64,000 nucleotides of DNA, from contig NC_039493.1 in assembly GCF_003590095.1 (NCBI RefSeq), forward strand, positions 1,178,001-1,242,000, written 5' to 3'. The notes beneath the pieces were generated by a model that made no database searches, was not told where the DNA came from, and worked only from the letters and a program-made list of their open reading frames with translations. Below are positions 13,601-26,548 of this stretch, in pieces. The position numbers were made by a program, and so were the translations under genes. Numbering within the stretch: position 1 is the stretch's first letter; every line of letters begins with the position of its first letter. Source of the stretch: Trichoplusia ni. Its lineage: Eukaryota; Arthropoda; Insecta; Lepidoptera; Noctuidae.

Positions 13601-16600
13601 CCAAATAGAGTTGTATTATACAAAAACTGTCGTATCCTGGACATATTATAGAGTACGGGTATAACAGTCTGTGTGAACTGCTCCCAATAAATGTGGAGTA
13701 TAACTAAATTGTAACGGGTCGCTTCCTTCCTCTTCAGTAAGAGGGGATTGAACAAATAATAAATTTCGGATTAACAACCCTTTATTTTTTCTCTAAGGAA
13801 GTGACAGGTCTCTCACGATTTCTTACCGGAAGATTTAACCCTACCGATAGAAGATTTTGATCATAACATGTTTGGCATTGGTTTTTTTCATAATTTTGTT
13901 TCATATTTAGCTTTATTTTGTAATTGAGTCACTCACCCACCACTTGGAGATATTAAAATACTATACAACCCAATTAAACGCGTGAAATCACAATCTGACC
14001 ATTCAAATTTAAATATGTCAATGAAATTATGCAGGCAGATAGAAACAGCATTTTATGGCTACTGAAAAGGACAACATTTGTCAAAAATACTAATTATATT
14101 CGATCTGCAGTCGAATCAAAACCAGATTACCAACATACATCTGTTTGTCGCGGCTCCATTGCCCTCTGTATAACGAGCGCCTTCCTTCCTTCCTCATCTC
14201 AAGAGGGTTGGCCCCTCACAACTATTGTGTGGATCAATCTTTTGATATTCCGGATTAAGGTCCCTGTTTTTTTAGATAAACCTTGGTTTTCCCACGTTAT
14301 AGCCAGTGTTGTGGTGATGGTACATTTTTCTTATAAGTTGTACAGAGTTTTTTTGTGTAAAAGATGCCTTTTTTAGGCCCTTACCTTTCAGGTTTTTTAT
14401 TCTTAGTTGGTTCAAATAGCACCTGTTTTATTTACATCTTAGATCAATATTATACTGTTGTATTATTAATAGTAATGTCTTTTTTTTAAATTGGTGAAAG
14501 AAAGACTAGATAGATATATTTCTGAGAGAAAAGGTAACTGAGAGAACAAGATTCATGCGCCCACTCATTAGTAAAATCGTAACGGCACTACGTACCTACC
14601 TACTTCGTTTCATAAATTTGCACTGCAGTAATTGATCTACCAATGTCTTAAAAAACAGCAGAACAATGGCACAAGTAGGTATGTTAAACACATACATGTC
14701 TGTATGATATGCATGACGCCTTAAAAATGTACTTTGAAGGACATGCTGTTATATTCAAAACCAATTTCCTTTCCTAAATGAGGTACCCTGCTACCAAAGA
14801 AGTGTAATCTGTCCATAAGCTGCAAAACGCCTCCTTAGCCTTTCTAACATTAAATAATACACAAAGAAGCTGACTTCCTTCCACCGGACATCGATTCTAA
14901 ACGGGGAACTGTTTGTGTTTGTACACAACTCCACCATAAAGCACCCTTAACTTTTTTTAAACTTTCTCACGGACGCGGCACGGTCAGCTTGCCTTCTTAA
15001 TCGATAATTTATCTGTTTGCAAGATAAATAAGGGGATGTTTTTATGATGATGCAAGAATTTGGAAGCGATGTTTTTGTAAGCATTTCTAGGTAATAAAAT
15101 TACTTCATTTGTTAAGTTAAATTATCGTTATTTCTATGAATAAAGTATGTTGAATGAAAGCCTTGACATTTTTTTTTTTATTGGAAACTGTTAGGGCTAA
15201 AAGACTTTTACTACTGTGCAACTAAAACTAAATAGAATATGTTCTTTTTGTAACACTTTTAGTTGTTTTTTCCGTAACTTTCGCTCCAAAACCAAAAAAC
15301 ATGATTCCCGCGAGTTTTTGTCCACTTTCCCATAACACTTCCGTCTAAATCCCATTATTTCTGTATCTCATATGAGTTCCCATGGAAACAGGTGTTTACA
15401 AAAACTACTCTTTTGACTATCAACTCGTTTTTATTAAGTGAAGTCGGAGAAAAAAGCGAGCGTATCCGGGGATGTTTCCGGGTCGCGGATGCTGCCTCGA
15501 CAAAAACTTTATTGTTGCCGAGATTGATGGGTCAATGTTTATACTTTACAACGTGAGAATTGACTAAATATTGCCACGTAAAAAATAAGAGGCAAATATT
15601 TCAGGAAAAAAGGCGTGAATGTAGCTTTTTGTCCGCATTATGTGTTTCTTTGTACCTAATCTTTCTGATGAGATATGGAATAAATATTAAAGTTGGGTTC
15701 AATTTGATATCTTCTATGTTTACCTATATTAATTTCACAAATACCAGAAAAAAAACAAATGAGCGATTTCGTACAGTTTTTTTAAAGGCATTTTAAAGTA
15801 CTCGGGTACCTATATAGGTCAAAACATTTTTAAAAGCAATTATCAGCTGATCTCAAGCAAACTTTGCTCGCATAACAGTACAAACGCATGTTCACATAAT
15901 TTGCTCTTTCAATTCCGACAGTATCCTTCTTCATAAACATATTCCCACGGATCATGACAGGTGTGCATAAGGGAACTCCGAACAACACCTGATGCTGACA
16001 TTATAAACTTTAACACACGGTCTTAAAGTCTACTTTCCTTTGAGTATTAGTGACCACTATCTTTGCTTGCCCCTAGCTAGGTTAATGGTATGATATGGCC
16101 TAACTACTACGTATTTAAAGAGTTAAATAAAGGTGTTTGTTGACAGGGCTTTCATTTAGGGGTTGAGGAAACTAACGGCATTTAAAGCCTAAACTAACAA
16201 ATTGTAATAATGCGTCATTTTTAATGGTTTTTTTTTACTCGACTATCGTTACTTTGTAATAAAAAGGAATGACAAATCTAATATAGCTACAAGTTTAACC
16301 TTAATTCCTAATATATAGTATGAAAATTGTACGTTGAATAGTCCTTCTCTAATGTAATTAATTTATTTCTAATTATGTAATTTTAAGCAGCCGTATTCCA
16401 AACTTGACGATAATGTACAAAATGTTTTCATATCGGGGCGAGCAATCAAAGCTTTGTCAACAACACCTTAAGAAGCGCGGCCCGGCCATAAATCTACCAC
16501 TTCGAGTATCATTATCACCGCTGTTCTAAATTAGGTAACAAGATAAATATCTCGGACCACAAAAACTTGCGCTCCCGTTTTTTGCAACTGACCCTTTAGC

Positions 16601-17236
16601 TGAAGTCTGGTAAAGTCGGGTTGTGGGAAGTTTTCGCGAACGCATTTCTCAGTTGAGGGCCAATACATCTTTTGTAGTGTCGCACCTTGACAGCCAACCT
16701 TTTGTTAGGCTGTGGACACAAAAGGCAAGATTACCGGTTCCTTTGTAAGCGGATACCACTCGGATTGATTGTGGGAGTCATTTTTAATGTATTTAAGTTG
16801 TTGTTTTGCTCTTATTTTTGGGGTGAACTGGGTATGAGTATGTATTCTCACAGAAATTTCTTACGGTTTTTTAGAGGTGTTTCTATTATCGAGTATATAA
16901 TATGTTACTGTTCTGTTTGTAGATTATCAGTAAAATATAACTTTTATTTTTTGTAGCACTCTACTATTAGTTTTAACTGTTAGCAATACTACTGAAGATA
17001 ATCCATGATTTGTTTAAGCTATTTATTTATACAATTCGCTTCACTTGAAATAAATGTAACTCATGCGAAAGTGACACAATTATTGTGTTATAATGAACCT
17101 AAGAAATCACAATTCAAGGTAGCCCTAGTAATCTTATTAATTCGAAAAGGTCCTACAATATTTGTGAATGCGTTTTTTATTAGACGATTTCGTTGCTAAA
17201 CTGCAGAAGCTTATCGATTACAGCTTAAGCTACGTT
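10674..17236. other. Gene-free upstream region of the deadpan-like gene
   Basis: About 6.5 kb with no open frame that looks coding (the 115-codon frame at 14029-14376 has no recognisable composition or domain). It holds the Su(H)-type site cluster annotated separately, two CACGTG E-boxes (about 12179 and 13446) and two CAGCTG E-boxes (about 10949 and 15844). The proximal part (10,700-11,700) is less AT-rich than the rest, as expected near a promoter. I infer a developmental cis-regulatory domain; this is not demonstrated. Confidence 0.5.
11577..16852. promoter_or_regulatory. Cluster of nine Su(H)/CSL-type sites upstream of deadpan-like gene
   Basis: Exact matches to YGTGRGAA on either strand at 11577-11584 (-), 11596-11603 (+), 12878-12885 (+), 14289-14296 (-), 14964-14971 (-), 15552-15559 (+), 15942-15949 (-), 16622-16629 (+) and 16845-16852 (-). 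The first two form a close inverted pair with 11 to 12 bases between them, but oriented tail-to-tail, not in the head-to-head order of a classical SPS. Random expectation is about one match per 8 kb at equal base use. Known biology: HES-family genes are direct Notch targets through Su(H). That these sites act on this gene is inference. Confidence 0.45.
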
Positions 17237-17500
17237 TGATACGGTAGCGTCGGTCCGTGGATGGACGGGACCATCTATGTAATGACAAATTCCTCCGTGT
17301 TCCGAAAGACACGTTAAACTGTGGGTCTCGGCTGTTATTTACACATCTTTAACAACAGTTAGTCAGAAGCAAGAAAGTCGACCAGTGCAACTAAGGGGAT
17401 CCAGTGTTGACCAGGTAACTGGGTTGAGGAGGTCAGATAGTCAGTCACTCCTTGTAAAACACCCCAACATAGATGAGAAAAGGCTAGGCTGATGATTAAA
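17237..17500 (+). repeat. Lepidopteran interspersed element ending in GATGAT
   Basis: A roughly 260-base non-coding block whose 3' half reads GGTAACTGGGTTGAGGAGG, then GTCAGATAG, CTTGTAAAAC, CCCCAACATA and AAAAGGCTAGG, ending in GATGAT. The same ordered phrases occur again at 48650-48880, so it is a dispersed repeat seen twice in this window. The short tandem tail suggests a non-LTR/SINE-type element. No coding capacity. Confidence 0.6.
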
Positions 17501-19993
17501 TTTAGAGAATGAATCATTTTACTATTATTCTACTACTCATGTCTTTTTTCATGAAATTTTCTTGGGGATGATAAAACTAAAATAAAACATGGTATTGGAA
17601 GATCTTGTTTATTGTACAAAACGATTAGTTACTAAAATCGATGCAATTGAAACAAAAATAATAACAATCATAAGTTATGATCACACAAATATCCATTCAT
17701 TCAGTTTCCTGGTTACAAACTTATGAAGAAGAGAAAATGATCCTTCACATCACAAGCAGTCAACCATAACCTATTTCCCAGGGATCACAACTCAGGATTG
17801 TAAATAAAATCAATTATACACTCTAACAGTACGATTAACGCACGATTTGAAAAACTTAACTTTATATAAATGCACTGGCCAGGCCAACTAGACATCGAGG
17901 AGACTTATCATTAGTTGGGTGGCCAGTAAATACAGATCTACTAAAAATAAATGCATTACAAATGCTAGTTAATAAAAATAAAGCATAAATAATATAATAA
18001 TATAATATATCCTGGGACAACTCACACACGGTTACCTGATCCCAAGCTAAGCAGAGCTTGTGTTATGGTAATCAGACAACTGATAAACTTACTTAAATAT
18101 TTCTAAATACATACATATTATAGATAAATTACACCCAGACACCAGAACAAAATGATCACGCTCATCACACAACATTTGTCCTGGGCGGGAATCGAACCCA
18201 CGACCTCCGGTATAGCAGTCATTGTCACTAACCACTAGACCAACAGGCCCGTCAAATATGAAATTCAATAGGAGAATCAAATAGGAGAATTAACCTTCCC
18301 CACAACACTATAAGGTGAATTTAGGAAGCGACCTTTTGATAATAAAATAAGTACTATGTCGTGTATCTTTTAAGTGCAAGGAAAACTGAATTCACAAGAT
18401 GAGACTCATTTTCATTTAATAAGTATTTTTGTTAAGGAAACTTCAATTTAAAACGGATTCTTATAAGAAAGTTAGAAATAGTTGTAGAGATAAATAACTA
18501 TACTAAGCAATTTATGACGTCGTACTCATACAAAACAATCAGTATTTATTTTATCAACAAAAGGTATTTTAAAATAACTATAATTTTTAACTATATTAAT
18601 AATACGCATTACAAAAAAAAATGAAGATTCAATAAAAATAAAATTTTTGGTAAATATTTTTTGTTAATTTCAAAATGTCATATTACTTTAAAACTTATAC
18701 CAAAATTATATAATACCAAATAGTCTTAGGTTGTATAAATGCTAAAAATCTATTAACTAATTCACTGGCACTGCTCTATCACAGAATTGGTTTGTTCCAT
18801 GCTTACTTTAGATTTTTGAGGTTATTTTGACAGGAGCTCGCCATCTTGGATCCAATACAAGGTAGCAACATCTTGAGTCAAATTTAAATTACTCTAAAAT
18901 TTTAACAGTGAGAAGATGTAAAGATATTATTTTTTATCTTCGTGCAACATTAGCGCCGAAGCAAAGATTAAACTTTTTAAACTCTAACCAAAACTTAAAG
19001 AAATAAGTTATTAACTGTATCATAAAATTGTTTTAGACAAAAGTATTTTGCACAAAATACAAAACTTAAAATTTTAATTGATTAATTAAATTAATTGTCA
19101 CTTGAAAGCTCTATTAAATAATCGTATTTAATAAATATAAAGACAAACAAAATAGAGTCAAGTTTTAAAATTATATTAATGTTTGTTCAAACTATATTAG
19201 TTTACGATTTACATGCAAAATATAAGTACTAATTTACAATTAATAAATGCTTTGTGTTAATAAGGAATTTGTCAAACATATACTAATTAAAGATAACTAC
19301 AGGGACTTTTAACTTGGTTTAAAATTAGATCCCAAATAAGGAGTCATATTGTATGTGTAGTTTTTAAATTATAAGAATACATGCTAGCTAGCATATATAT
19401 GGATTTAAAGGAACTTTGTGGTGGCAAAATTTGGTTTTATACCAGTGACTATTGTTATAAAGACTATTTTACTTTGACAGATATTGCAATTTGAAAAACA
19501 TTATTGAGTGCTATTTGTGGTTGTCATGCTACTTATATAAATATATTTGAACTGTCTTATTTGTGAATAAGACTTAAAACTTGTTATCCAACAAGTAACA
19601 TTGTTACCATAAATCGATGTTTATAATAAATCTAATTTAGTAGGCGTATACATGAAACCAGTTTCGATACGGATGATTTGGTTTGGACTAAATTTTGAAT
19701 TTTATCAAATTGCCGTAACTATGCTACTGAGACATTGTGAGTCGGAATAACTGTAACAACATATTAGAAAAAGAGAAATAAAAAAATCTTTATTTTATAC
19801 AATAAAATTATTCAAGTCTGGATAAAAGTTACAAGACAATTTGTAGTCCAAATCCTAAGGCACTTTAAACACTAACACTATTTCACATCCTCTGAAAATG
19901 AGTGGAACACAGATCGAAGCCGAGGGGGCACACGCAAAATTTGGACTTAGCTGCCGTCACTGATAAGTTAGGACCGCTGACCCTGTGTTCCGC
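17501..19993. other. AT-rich intergenic DNA and 3' UTR of the KASH5-like gene
   Basis: No coding feature seen apart from the SINE at about 18001-18254. The segment is strongly AT-rich with many short A/T runs. A palindromic ATGCTAGCTAGCAT occurs near 19382. TTTATT (AATAAA on the minus strand) near 19790 could be the polyadenylation signal of the minus-strand gene whose stop codon is at 19994. Otherwise nothing noteworthy. Confidence 0.5.
18001..18254 (-). repeat. tRNA-derived SINE
   Basis: Read on the minus strand, the head (18252 down to about 18180) looks like a tRNA. It has A-box-like TGGTCTAGTGG, a variable middle, and a perfect B box in GGGTTCGATTCCC. The body continues with phrases well known from lepidopteran SINEs (ACAAGCTCTGCTTAGCTTGG and GTGTGTGAGTTGTCCCAGGA) and ends in a TA-rich tail near 18001. 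The acceptor stem does not pair, so this is not a functional tRNA gene. Confidence 0.65.
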
Positions 19994-22900
19994 TCACATG
20001 GGCACGTCGGCCGCGTAGTCTACCCGCAGCAGCAGGTCCACGAGGTCGGCGGCGTGCAGCCAGCGCCAGGGCAGCGCGCGCGCGGCGCCGGGGCACGCGC
20101 GCGCCGCGCCCGCCGTCACGCCCGCCGCCGCGCGCAGCGCGCACACGAAGCACAGCACCGCGAACACTTGGAACAGGCACTTCAGCGCGTCCCTGCAATC
20201 ACACACTGTGGAATACCAGACGCGTCAGGGCGCGGGGCGGGGACGGGGGACGGAGGAGCGAGGACTACTATGGTACACGACATTAAGTAATTATTGAAAG
20301 ACGAGATATTGATTTAAAAAATACAAAGTACATTGAAAAGCAAACAAAGTTGTTTCAATATTAATAGGTACATAATGTTAGTTGTATGACAATTACATGG
20401 TTCATGGTTAATAGGATAACCACTACACAAAAACACTAAAGGCAAGCTTTTGTATCTAAAAATCAAACGACTACCAAACAAAACTGACATTAAAATTATT
20501 ATAAACAGTTCTTCTAGCTATTTTAATAAAGTATGTTATTATACGCACCAGAAAAACTTCCTGAGACTACGGTGCGGGACAACTGCGTTCCGTTTCTCGC
20601 AGTCCGGACACGCCACATCCACTTGTGTCGATACATTCGCTTGATCTGAAACAGTATTATATTATTTAATAATCAGTTAGAAAATTACATAAATCTATTT
20701 CTAATTAATAACTACGTCTAAACTAAATGTTAGTTAAATACTACTTAATGACTATACTACTGCTATATTAACGATTCTTCGCCGGTTTCTGGAATGCAGA
20801 TCAATATATTAGTAACTGTCAGAATCTAACCTCAAGAACTGTGATTGAAATACATATGACTGCCTTGACTATCATTTCTATAGATTAGCGCTCGAGAAAC
20901 CGGCATTGAACACAAAATTAATTCAACAAATAAAAACAATAAAATCTTATACTTATCTAATTAATTTCCTTAAAATATTTGAGATAAACAAATTGTACAT
21001 AAATATTTTACGGTCCATTTATTCTAAATTACTGCTACAGAAAGAAATACGAAACTAATATAAACCGCCACCTGGACATCGCAACACAACAAATTAAAAA
21101 CTATACAAATAGGCTCCCATATCTTCTGTTTGTACCTATAATAGTCACAGAGAGTGTGATGTTTGTAATTATTGTTACTTTTAATCATAGATTAAAGGTG
21201 TTCAATCCCTAAACATATTATTTTTTCAGATACATTGCTTTATGTATCCCATCGAATACAGGAGCGTCGCTATTTGTATAGAATTCAATTAGCTACAATA
21301 CAAAATGCATACCCTCAAATATAAACGCTACTCAATTGTAAGCAGTTGCAATCAAGTTTCATACTATTTGTCACTTCAGAGTAAGGTCATAAGAGCGACT
21401 TAAAATTGAGTAGCGCTTAAAAGGGTCTGACATCCAAAGCGTACCCCATTTGGTTTGAATGGAAGCGTCATTGTCTGGCGCCAGACTGTCAAGGCGTTCT
21501 GTCTGTTTAGCGCAAGCCACTTCTAGCAAACCGATCTTAGACTCCAAGCTCTTTATAATGGATTGCAACACACTGTTCCTCTCATTGCCCTCTTCAACAA
21601 ACTTCTCGAGGATGTTCAAGTTACTCTCATATTGTTCGATCTCAACTTGCATGTCTGTGACAGTGCGATGCGACAAGTTCATATCTCTCTCCAACTTTGT
21701 CGTATATCGACTCAACTTCTCACATTCGAGGCATTTCGAATTACAATTATTATTATTAATCGATTCTGTCTCATCCGTTTGAGTGCCTAACGTACTAATA
21801 CTTTTAATTAGATCTTTGTTCTCTTCGTCATAAGGTTTAAATTCGTCAGTTTGTGTCCCGACAGTTATGAATGAAGTATCTAGTACTTTGTCAAATATTA
21901 AGCTGTTGGATTCCGTGATGTTAACTCGGGACAGACTGAATCGTATCTCGTCAAACAACGAGACGTTTGTTCCTCTCCCTTGGTCTTCTTTTAAGGTATT
22001 TATGAAAGACTCTTCGTCAAGAATACGGTTTTCTATGGGAAATGTGGGAATAAAGGTACAATGAGTAGGTTAGACATGAGCGGTTTACAAATATAGCGAA
22101 AATAATTGTAACTGAAGAACAATTACTTACCTACTTAATTAAAAACCGACATACTTTATTTTTATAAAAATCAGTTAAAAAAAATCTACCTATATCATGT
22201 TAACCTTCTTAAACAAATGACTGCTTTAACAAGTTAAAACTCTTTTTGTCTCTTCTACACCTTTTCAATGAAAGATATATGGTACAATTTTAACCCGTTT
22301 TATCATGAGATTGACGATCAAGATATAACAAGTTACGAAAGCTTACCTGAACAGAACCTGGTGTCTGCATTGAGGCTGTCGAGCGCGGAGAGCACCTGGT
22401 CGTCGGTGTAGCTGATGTCGATGCTGCGGTCCATGCGCAGCTGCGTCTGATTAGACTTGTTCAACATGTCCTTCAGCTCCATCTCCAGTAGAACCTGCAT
22501 TTGATACATATTGTTTGTCATCCAAGCTTAACAGTTATCTTGCAATGTCTAATAAGGCTTGTAACAAAAAAAACTATTATCGATTTTTATATCTTCATTA
22601 ATTCATCTTCGATTCTGTCCGTTACGATTTTATATCTAAATTGATTTAATAACTGAATAATTTTAGGTGAAACTTCCGATATACTGGGAGTACTAGGACG
22701 TAATAAAGGACGTACATAACACCTCCCATCTAGTATACAAATAATTACAATGTTAATTTATGTTTGCCTCCTCTATAGGAGGTGGTCTTTGCCCGGCAGT
22801 GGGATATTCTGTATTATATAGCAAGACAGGGTGAACAGAAACAGTTTTTGAAAGTTTTAGACGTTATCTGAGACAAAACAAAATGTTTACATGAAGATTC

Positions 22901-25900
22901 TTAACCATAAAATAAAATCATTTTTTTGTATGCAACCCAACAAAAAATCCTTATTCCTATTCAGCCCTAGTAACTTTATTGACTCCATGTACATGGTCAT
23001 AGCTAGCACGTACCTTCTCCTTGATCATCTGCTGCACGAACTCGTCCTGGTCCTGCAGCCGCGAGGCCAGGTCCGCGTGCTCAGCGCGGAGGGCCTCGTT
23101 CTGCTCCAGCAGCGCCGACTGGCGGGTCGCGTACATCTCGTTGATGCGGTGACATTCCGCCTTCGACTTTGTTAGTAGCTCTTGCAGGGTCAGTTTCTGA
23201 AACGATATATTTATGTATAGATTTTTTTAACGATTTATTGTTTTTGTAAGTAGCTTTGAGAGCTTTTCCTAGTTTACTGAATGCGACTCTCGCAATAAGG
23301 AATTTAAACCTTGTGTCTCTAAAAATATTCTAGTCACGTGCAAAAAAACACTTATATGCAGTTATAGGGTAGGAATTCGTGGATCATACAAACGTTTGAC
23401 TTACGCGGGGATTGACCCACGATACGTTAGGTACAGTTTTTTGGCGTTGCCGCCTCAACCACTTATCCATTCAGCATTGGGAGCTGGTACAAGTTAGATA
23501 CGAATGCAGTTATCCAAGCTGTTTCATATCCTGACCTCGTTCTCGAGCGTGGCCACCTGCTCCACCATGACCTTGGCGCGGCGGCGCAGCGTGTCGAGCT
23601 CGCGGCGCGCGTCGTCCAGCGCGCGGTCGCTGGCGCCGAGCCGCTCGCACACCTCCTCGTAGTCACGCCGCAGGTGGCTCAGGCTCAGGTTCTCTTCACG
23701 CAACCTCAACATAAAATGTACAGGTATTATTGATGCCGTACACGAGTACACAGTCTGGTGCGACGTTTTGTCTGAAAATATTAAACTGGAAGTTTTCTTT
23801 TCAGGATCAAGACCAGCAAGCATTACAACTCGTTTGTTTAAATATCTAATTTTTTGAAAATATTCAAGGGCCTAGAATGGGTCCTTTAATTGGCTCAGGC
23901 ACAGGGTCAAATTAATAATGAAGTTATATTTGCACCTAAATAAGTAGTAATAAAATCCCAAGTTTACTGTCGTACATTCAGTAACACAGTAAGTAATAAG
24001 CGAGACTTTAAACTAGGCAGTAATGACAGTATCAGCTTACATGTTGAGATGTCCCCGCAGCGAGTCCCGCTCGTCGGTGAGCGCGGCGAGCGCCTCCTCG
24101 TGCTGGCGGTCCGTGAAGTCCAGCTGCGAGCGCAGCTGCTGCGCCAGATGCGCCTTCTCCCTCAGCTCGCACTGTAACTCCTCCAGCAGCTGGAAGCCTG
24201 GATTAGATTAGAAGAAAAATAATTAAATTAATTTATACTGCAAATAGGATAAATGCTTCCACTTATTTTCATGTCACATTCACTTTGCAACCTAACTGGC
24301 TACTCTAATGTTGAAACAAACAAAGGAGTCACCTCACAAATCTTCGGATTTAGCAAAATACGCAATACACTTAGATTTATCTTCATTTCAACAAAATGTG
24401 AATTAACACAGGCTGTAGTGTGTAATTTTATGGCCATTTTTTACACTTAATTATATTCAACTCATAATTATACTTAGTAAGTTAATACTTAATAAGTTAG
24501 TTATATTTTCATTAAATCTGGCTATTATGACATTATTAGCATTGTTAATCTGATCATCATTAGCATAATGTATTTCCTGCACTGCCTAAAGTTCCTCAGT
24601 TAATAGTTGTTTAAGAACGTATGGCACTATTTTAACTTCTTTACAATGTAGATAACAAAATAAGACCATATAAATGTCTAAATAATCATTAACAGTTGCA
24701 TAGATGCACCTCCACTATTAGAGAAAATAAATTTGAGAATGCCCTGACATAATTCCCGCATGCAGGCATTATTTTCAGTGCCCTCTTATGGAAAAATATA
24801 TACCGGCAACAACTTTTTTAAGCGCAGTGTTAGCACTTATAATAATGAATTTAATGAACTAGACATATTTAACAACAGTTAAAGTTTTACAAATCTAAAA
24901 TTAAAGAAAAATGTTGTCAGCAGTAACAGTTAATGTTTTTAAACCCTTACAACCCAACTTCTTGTACCTTTTCTTCTTCATTGTTTGTATTTTAGTTTAC
25001 TTGTACTATTATATTATTAATGTGATGGAACTCCCAGTCTGTATGTATTCAATTGAACTGTAAACATTGTATGTAAAAGACTGTTTGTTTCCTAAACAAA
25101 TATAAATAAAATAAAAATAAAAAAATATACTAGATAAAATTAAAAATTCTTACCATCTGAAGATATGCCAGAGTCAGAATCATGCGGAGCTCCACTCTTT
25201 AGATTGAAACTAGAACAACAATCTCTTATTGTTTAAAAACAATTAAAACACCATAAATATAAAAAATTAGCTTATTACATACATATATGATTATAGTGCA
25301 ATAAACATGCAAGAATTAAAAATTAGGGCACAATTAATACAATACATTTTTATCATGTGTTATCTTGCAATGTTTATCTAGCCCGAACTGCATAGATATC
25401 GTGTTTCTGCCTGTCAACATAACCCACTTGATAGTAAACAATGAGTGTACAACTTCAATTACTAAAACAATAATAACTGGGTTTATTTATATGGGTATTT
25501 AAGGAAAATGTCAACATGTTATTGATGAATCCAATTTTTTTTTATTTATTTATGCTACTTATACATGAAAATGGTACAAAGACAGATTAATTTTTTTCTT
25601 TGTACTCACAAGCAAAATAAAACAAAATTGTTTAAGTATGAAGAGAGTCAACCCTTTTTATAAGAATCATCAGCATCGTCTATTATTTATACAATTCATT
25701 TTAGACATGCGAAAGTACAGCTTAAAATATATGAATAGTTCAGTAATCCTCACCTTTCATCCAGGTCAGCCTTAGACTTCTGACTCTCGCTGTACTTCTG
25801 AAGGGTTTTTGCTAACAAGGACACATCAATAGCCGCATTCTCCTCTTCAGGGTCCAATAGAGACTTCAAGAAGCTATACTCAGCCCTAAAAATTAAAATC

Positions 25901-26548
25901 AACAAGTTTTTACAAACACTGATACATTCTTCCTGATTCAACTTTACTTGCTACTACTTTTAAGTGTCAAACATTTTAGAAATTTTTAATGACATAGTTG
26001 TATTGTAATGTGCACCTTAAAATGCTGAACACAAACCAAAACAATGTCCTGAATACATAATATAGAATAGTAAAAAAAGCAAATAATGATTACCAAATAC
26101 ACATGGATTAAAAATGAAATTTATAGTAATATAGTCAGACTATAAACAGTAAACATGAATTTATTGTAGGTACGCAAAGAGCGCGTTGTGAATTCTTTAC
26201 TAACACCATTATTTTCAAACACGCGGAACATTGAATGTTCTAAATACAGAACAGGTTATTTTCAAACGTAAACACAAGATCTTTCATCTCGTAAACAAAA
26301 TCAGGAACCTATACAAATTAAAACTTACTTGTTAGTTTTCACGAAAGGTGCGAATTTGTCCATTAGAGCATCAACACGCAACGTGCCCGTACTTTCAGTG
26401 CCACAATAATCAAATATTTGCAGTGCGGTCATGTAATACTCTGGAAAAGGACTATAATTAGTAAATATTCCTGTAAACACGCACCAACGCGGTGTTTAAT
26501 TATAAATAATTTACCGTCTGTACTCAGTCCCGATCTATCCAGATCCAT
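19994..26548 (-). CDS. KASH5-like EF-hand, coiled-coil, tail-anchored protein
   Basis: Eleven minus-strand exons in matching phase: 26515-26548 (ATG), 26329-26440, 25754-25885, 25154-25209, 24041-24197, 23536-23704, 23014-23196, 22347-22494, 21445-22032, 20549-20645 and 19994-20192 (TGA); 624 residues. An N-terminal EF-hand-like pair includes ALQIFDYCGTESTGTLRVD and a LLDPEEENAAIDV segment. The spacing (FxxC, then TGT, then LDP...DV) is that of KASH5/CCDC155, but the first loop has Gly in place of the initial Asp, so calcium binding is unlikely. Residues about 135-330 are continuous coiled coil. The next region is acidic with two TQTDE motifs and a CxxC. Near the C-terminus a hydrophobic segment (about 563-579, LFQVFAVLCFVCAL) precedes a ~45-residue tail ending DYAADVPM, the topology of a tail-anchored nuclear-envelope or ER protein. 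KASH5 links the outer nuclear membrane to dynein. The tail lacks the classical PPPX end. IRAG2/LRMP-type proteins are an alternative. The exon 10 donor is GTGCGT. Confidence 0.75.
22771..22815. repeat. Fragment of lepidopteran interspersed repeat
   Basis: Intronic fragment with GGAGGTGGTCTTTGCCCGGCA followed by GTGGGA; this resembles the phrase (TGCCCAGCAGTGGGA) that ends many lepidopteran non-LTR elements. Too short to classify. A related inverse fragment lies at about 58025-58070. Confidence 0.4.
23385..23475 (-). repeat. tRNA-like SINE remnant
   Basis: On the minus strand AAGTGGTTGAGG resembles an A box and GGGTCAATCCC a degenerate B box about 50 bases later. No intact cloverleaf can be drawn. 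Interpreted as a decayed tRNA-derived SINE in the intron between two coiled-coil exons of the KASH5-like gene. Confidence 0.35.
24198..25153. other. Long AT-rich intron of the KASH5-like gene
   Basis: About 950 bases between coding exons 4 and 5. It is strongly A/T-rich with no open frame of coding character and no recognisable repeat boundary. Nothing further seen. Confidence 0.5.

Noticed and set aside
14029..14376. 115-codon open frame upstream of the deadpan-like gene
   Set aside because: No recognisable domain, AT-rich codon use, isolated, no supporting splice or promoter signals.
18180..18252. tRNA gene on the minus strand
   Set aside because: A and B boxes are present but the acceptor stem does not pair and a SINE body follows.
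21371..21444. Extension of the KASH5-like exon to the TAA at 21371
   Set aside because: The donor at 21445/21444 joins in phase to the exon at 20645 and then to the membrane-anchor exon. Read-through would end without an anchor, though it could be a minor isoform.
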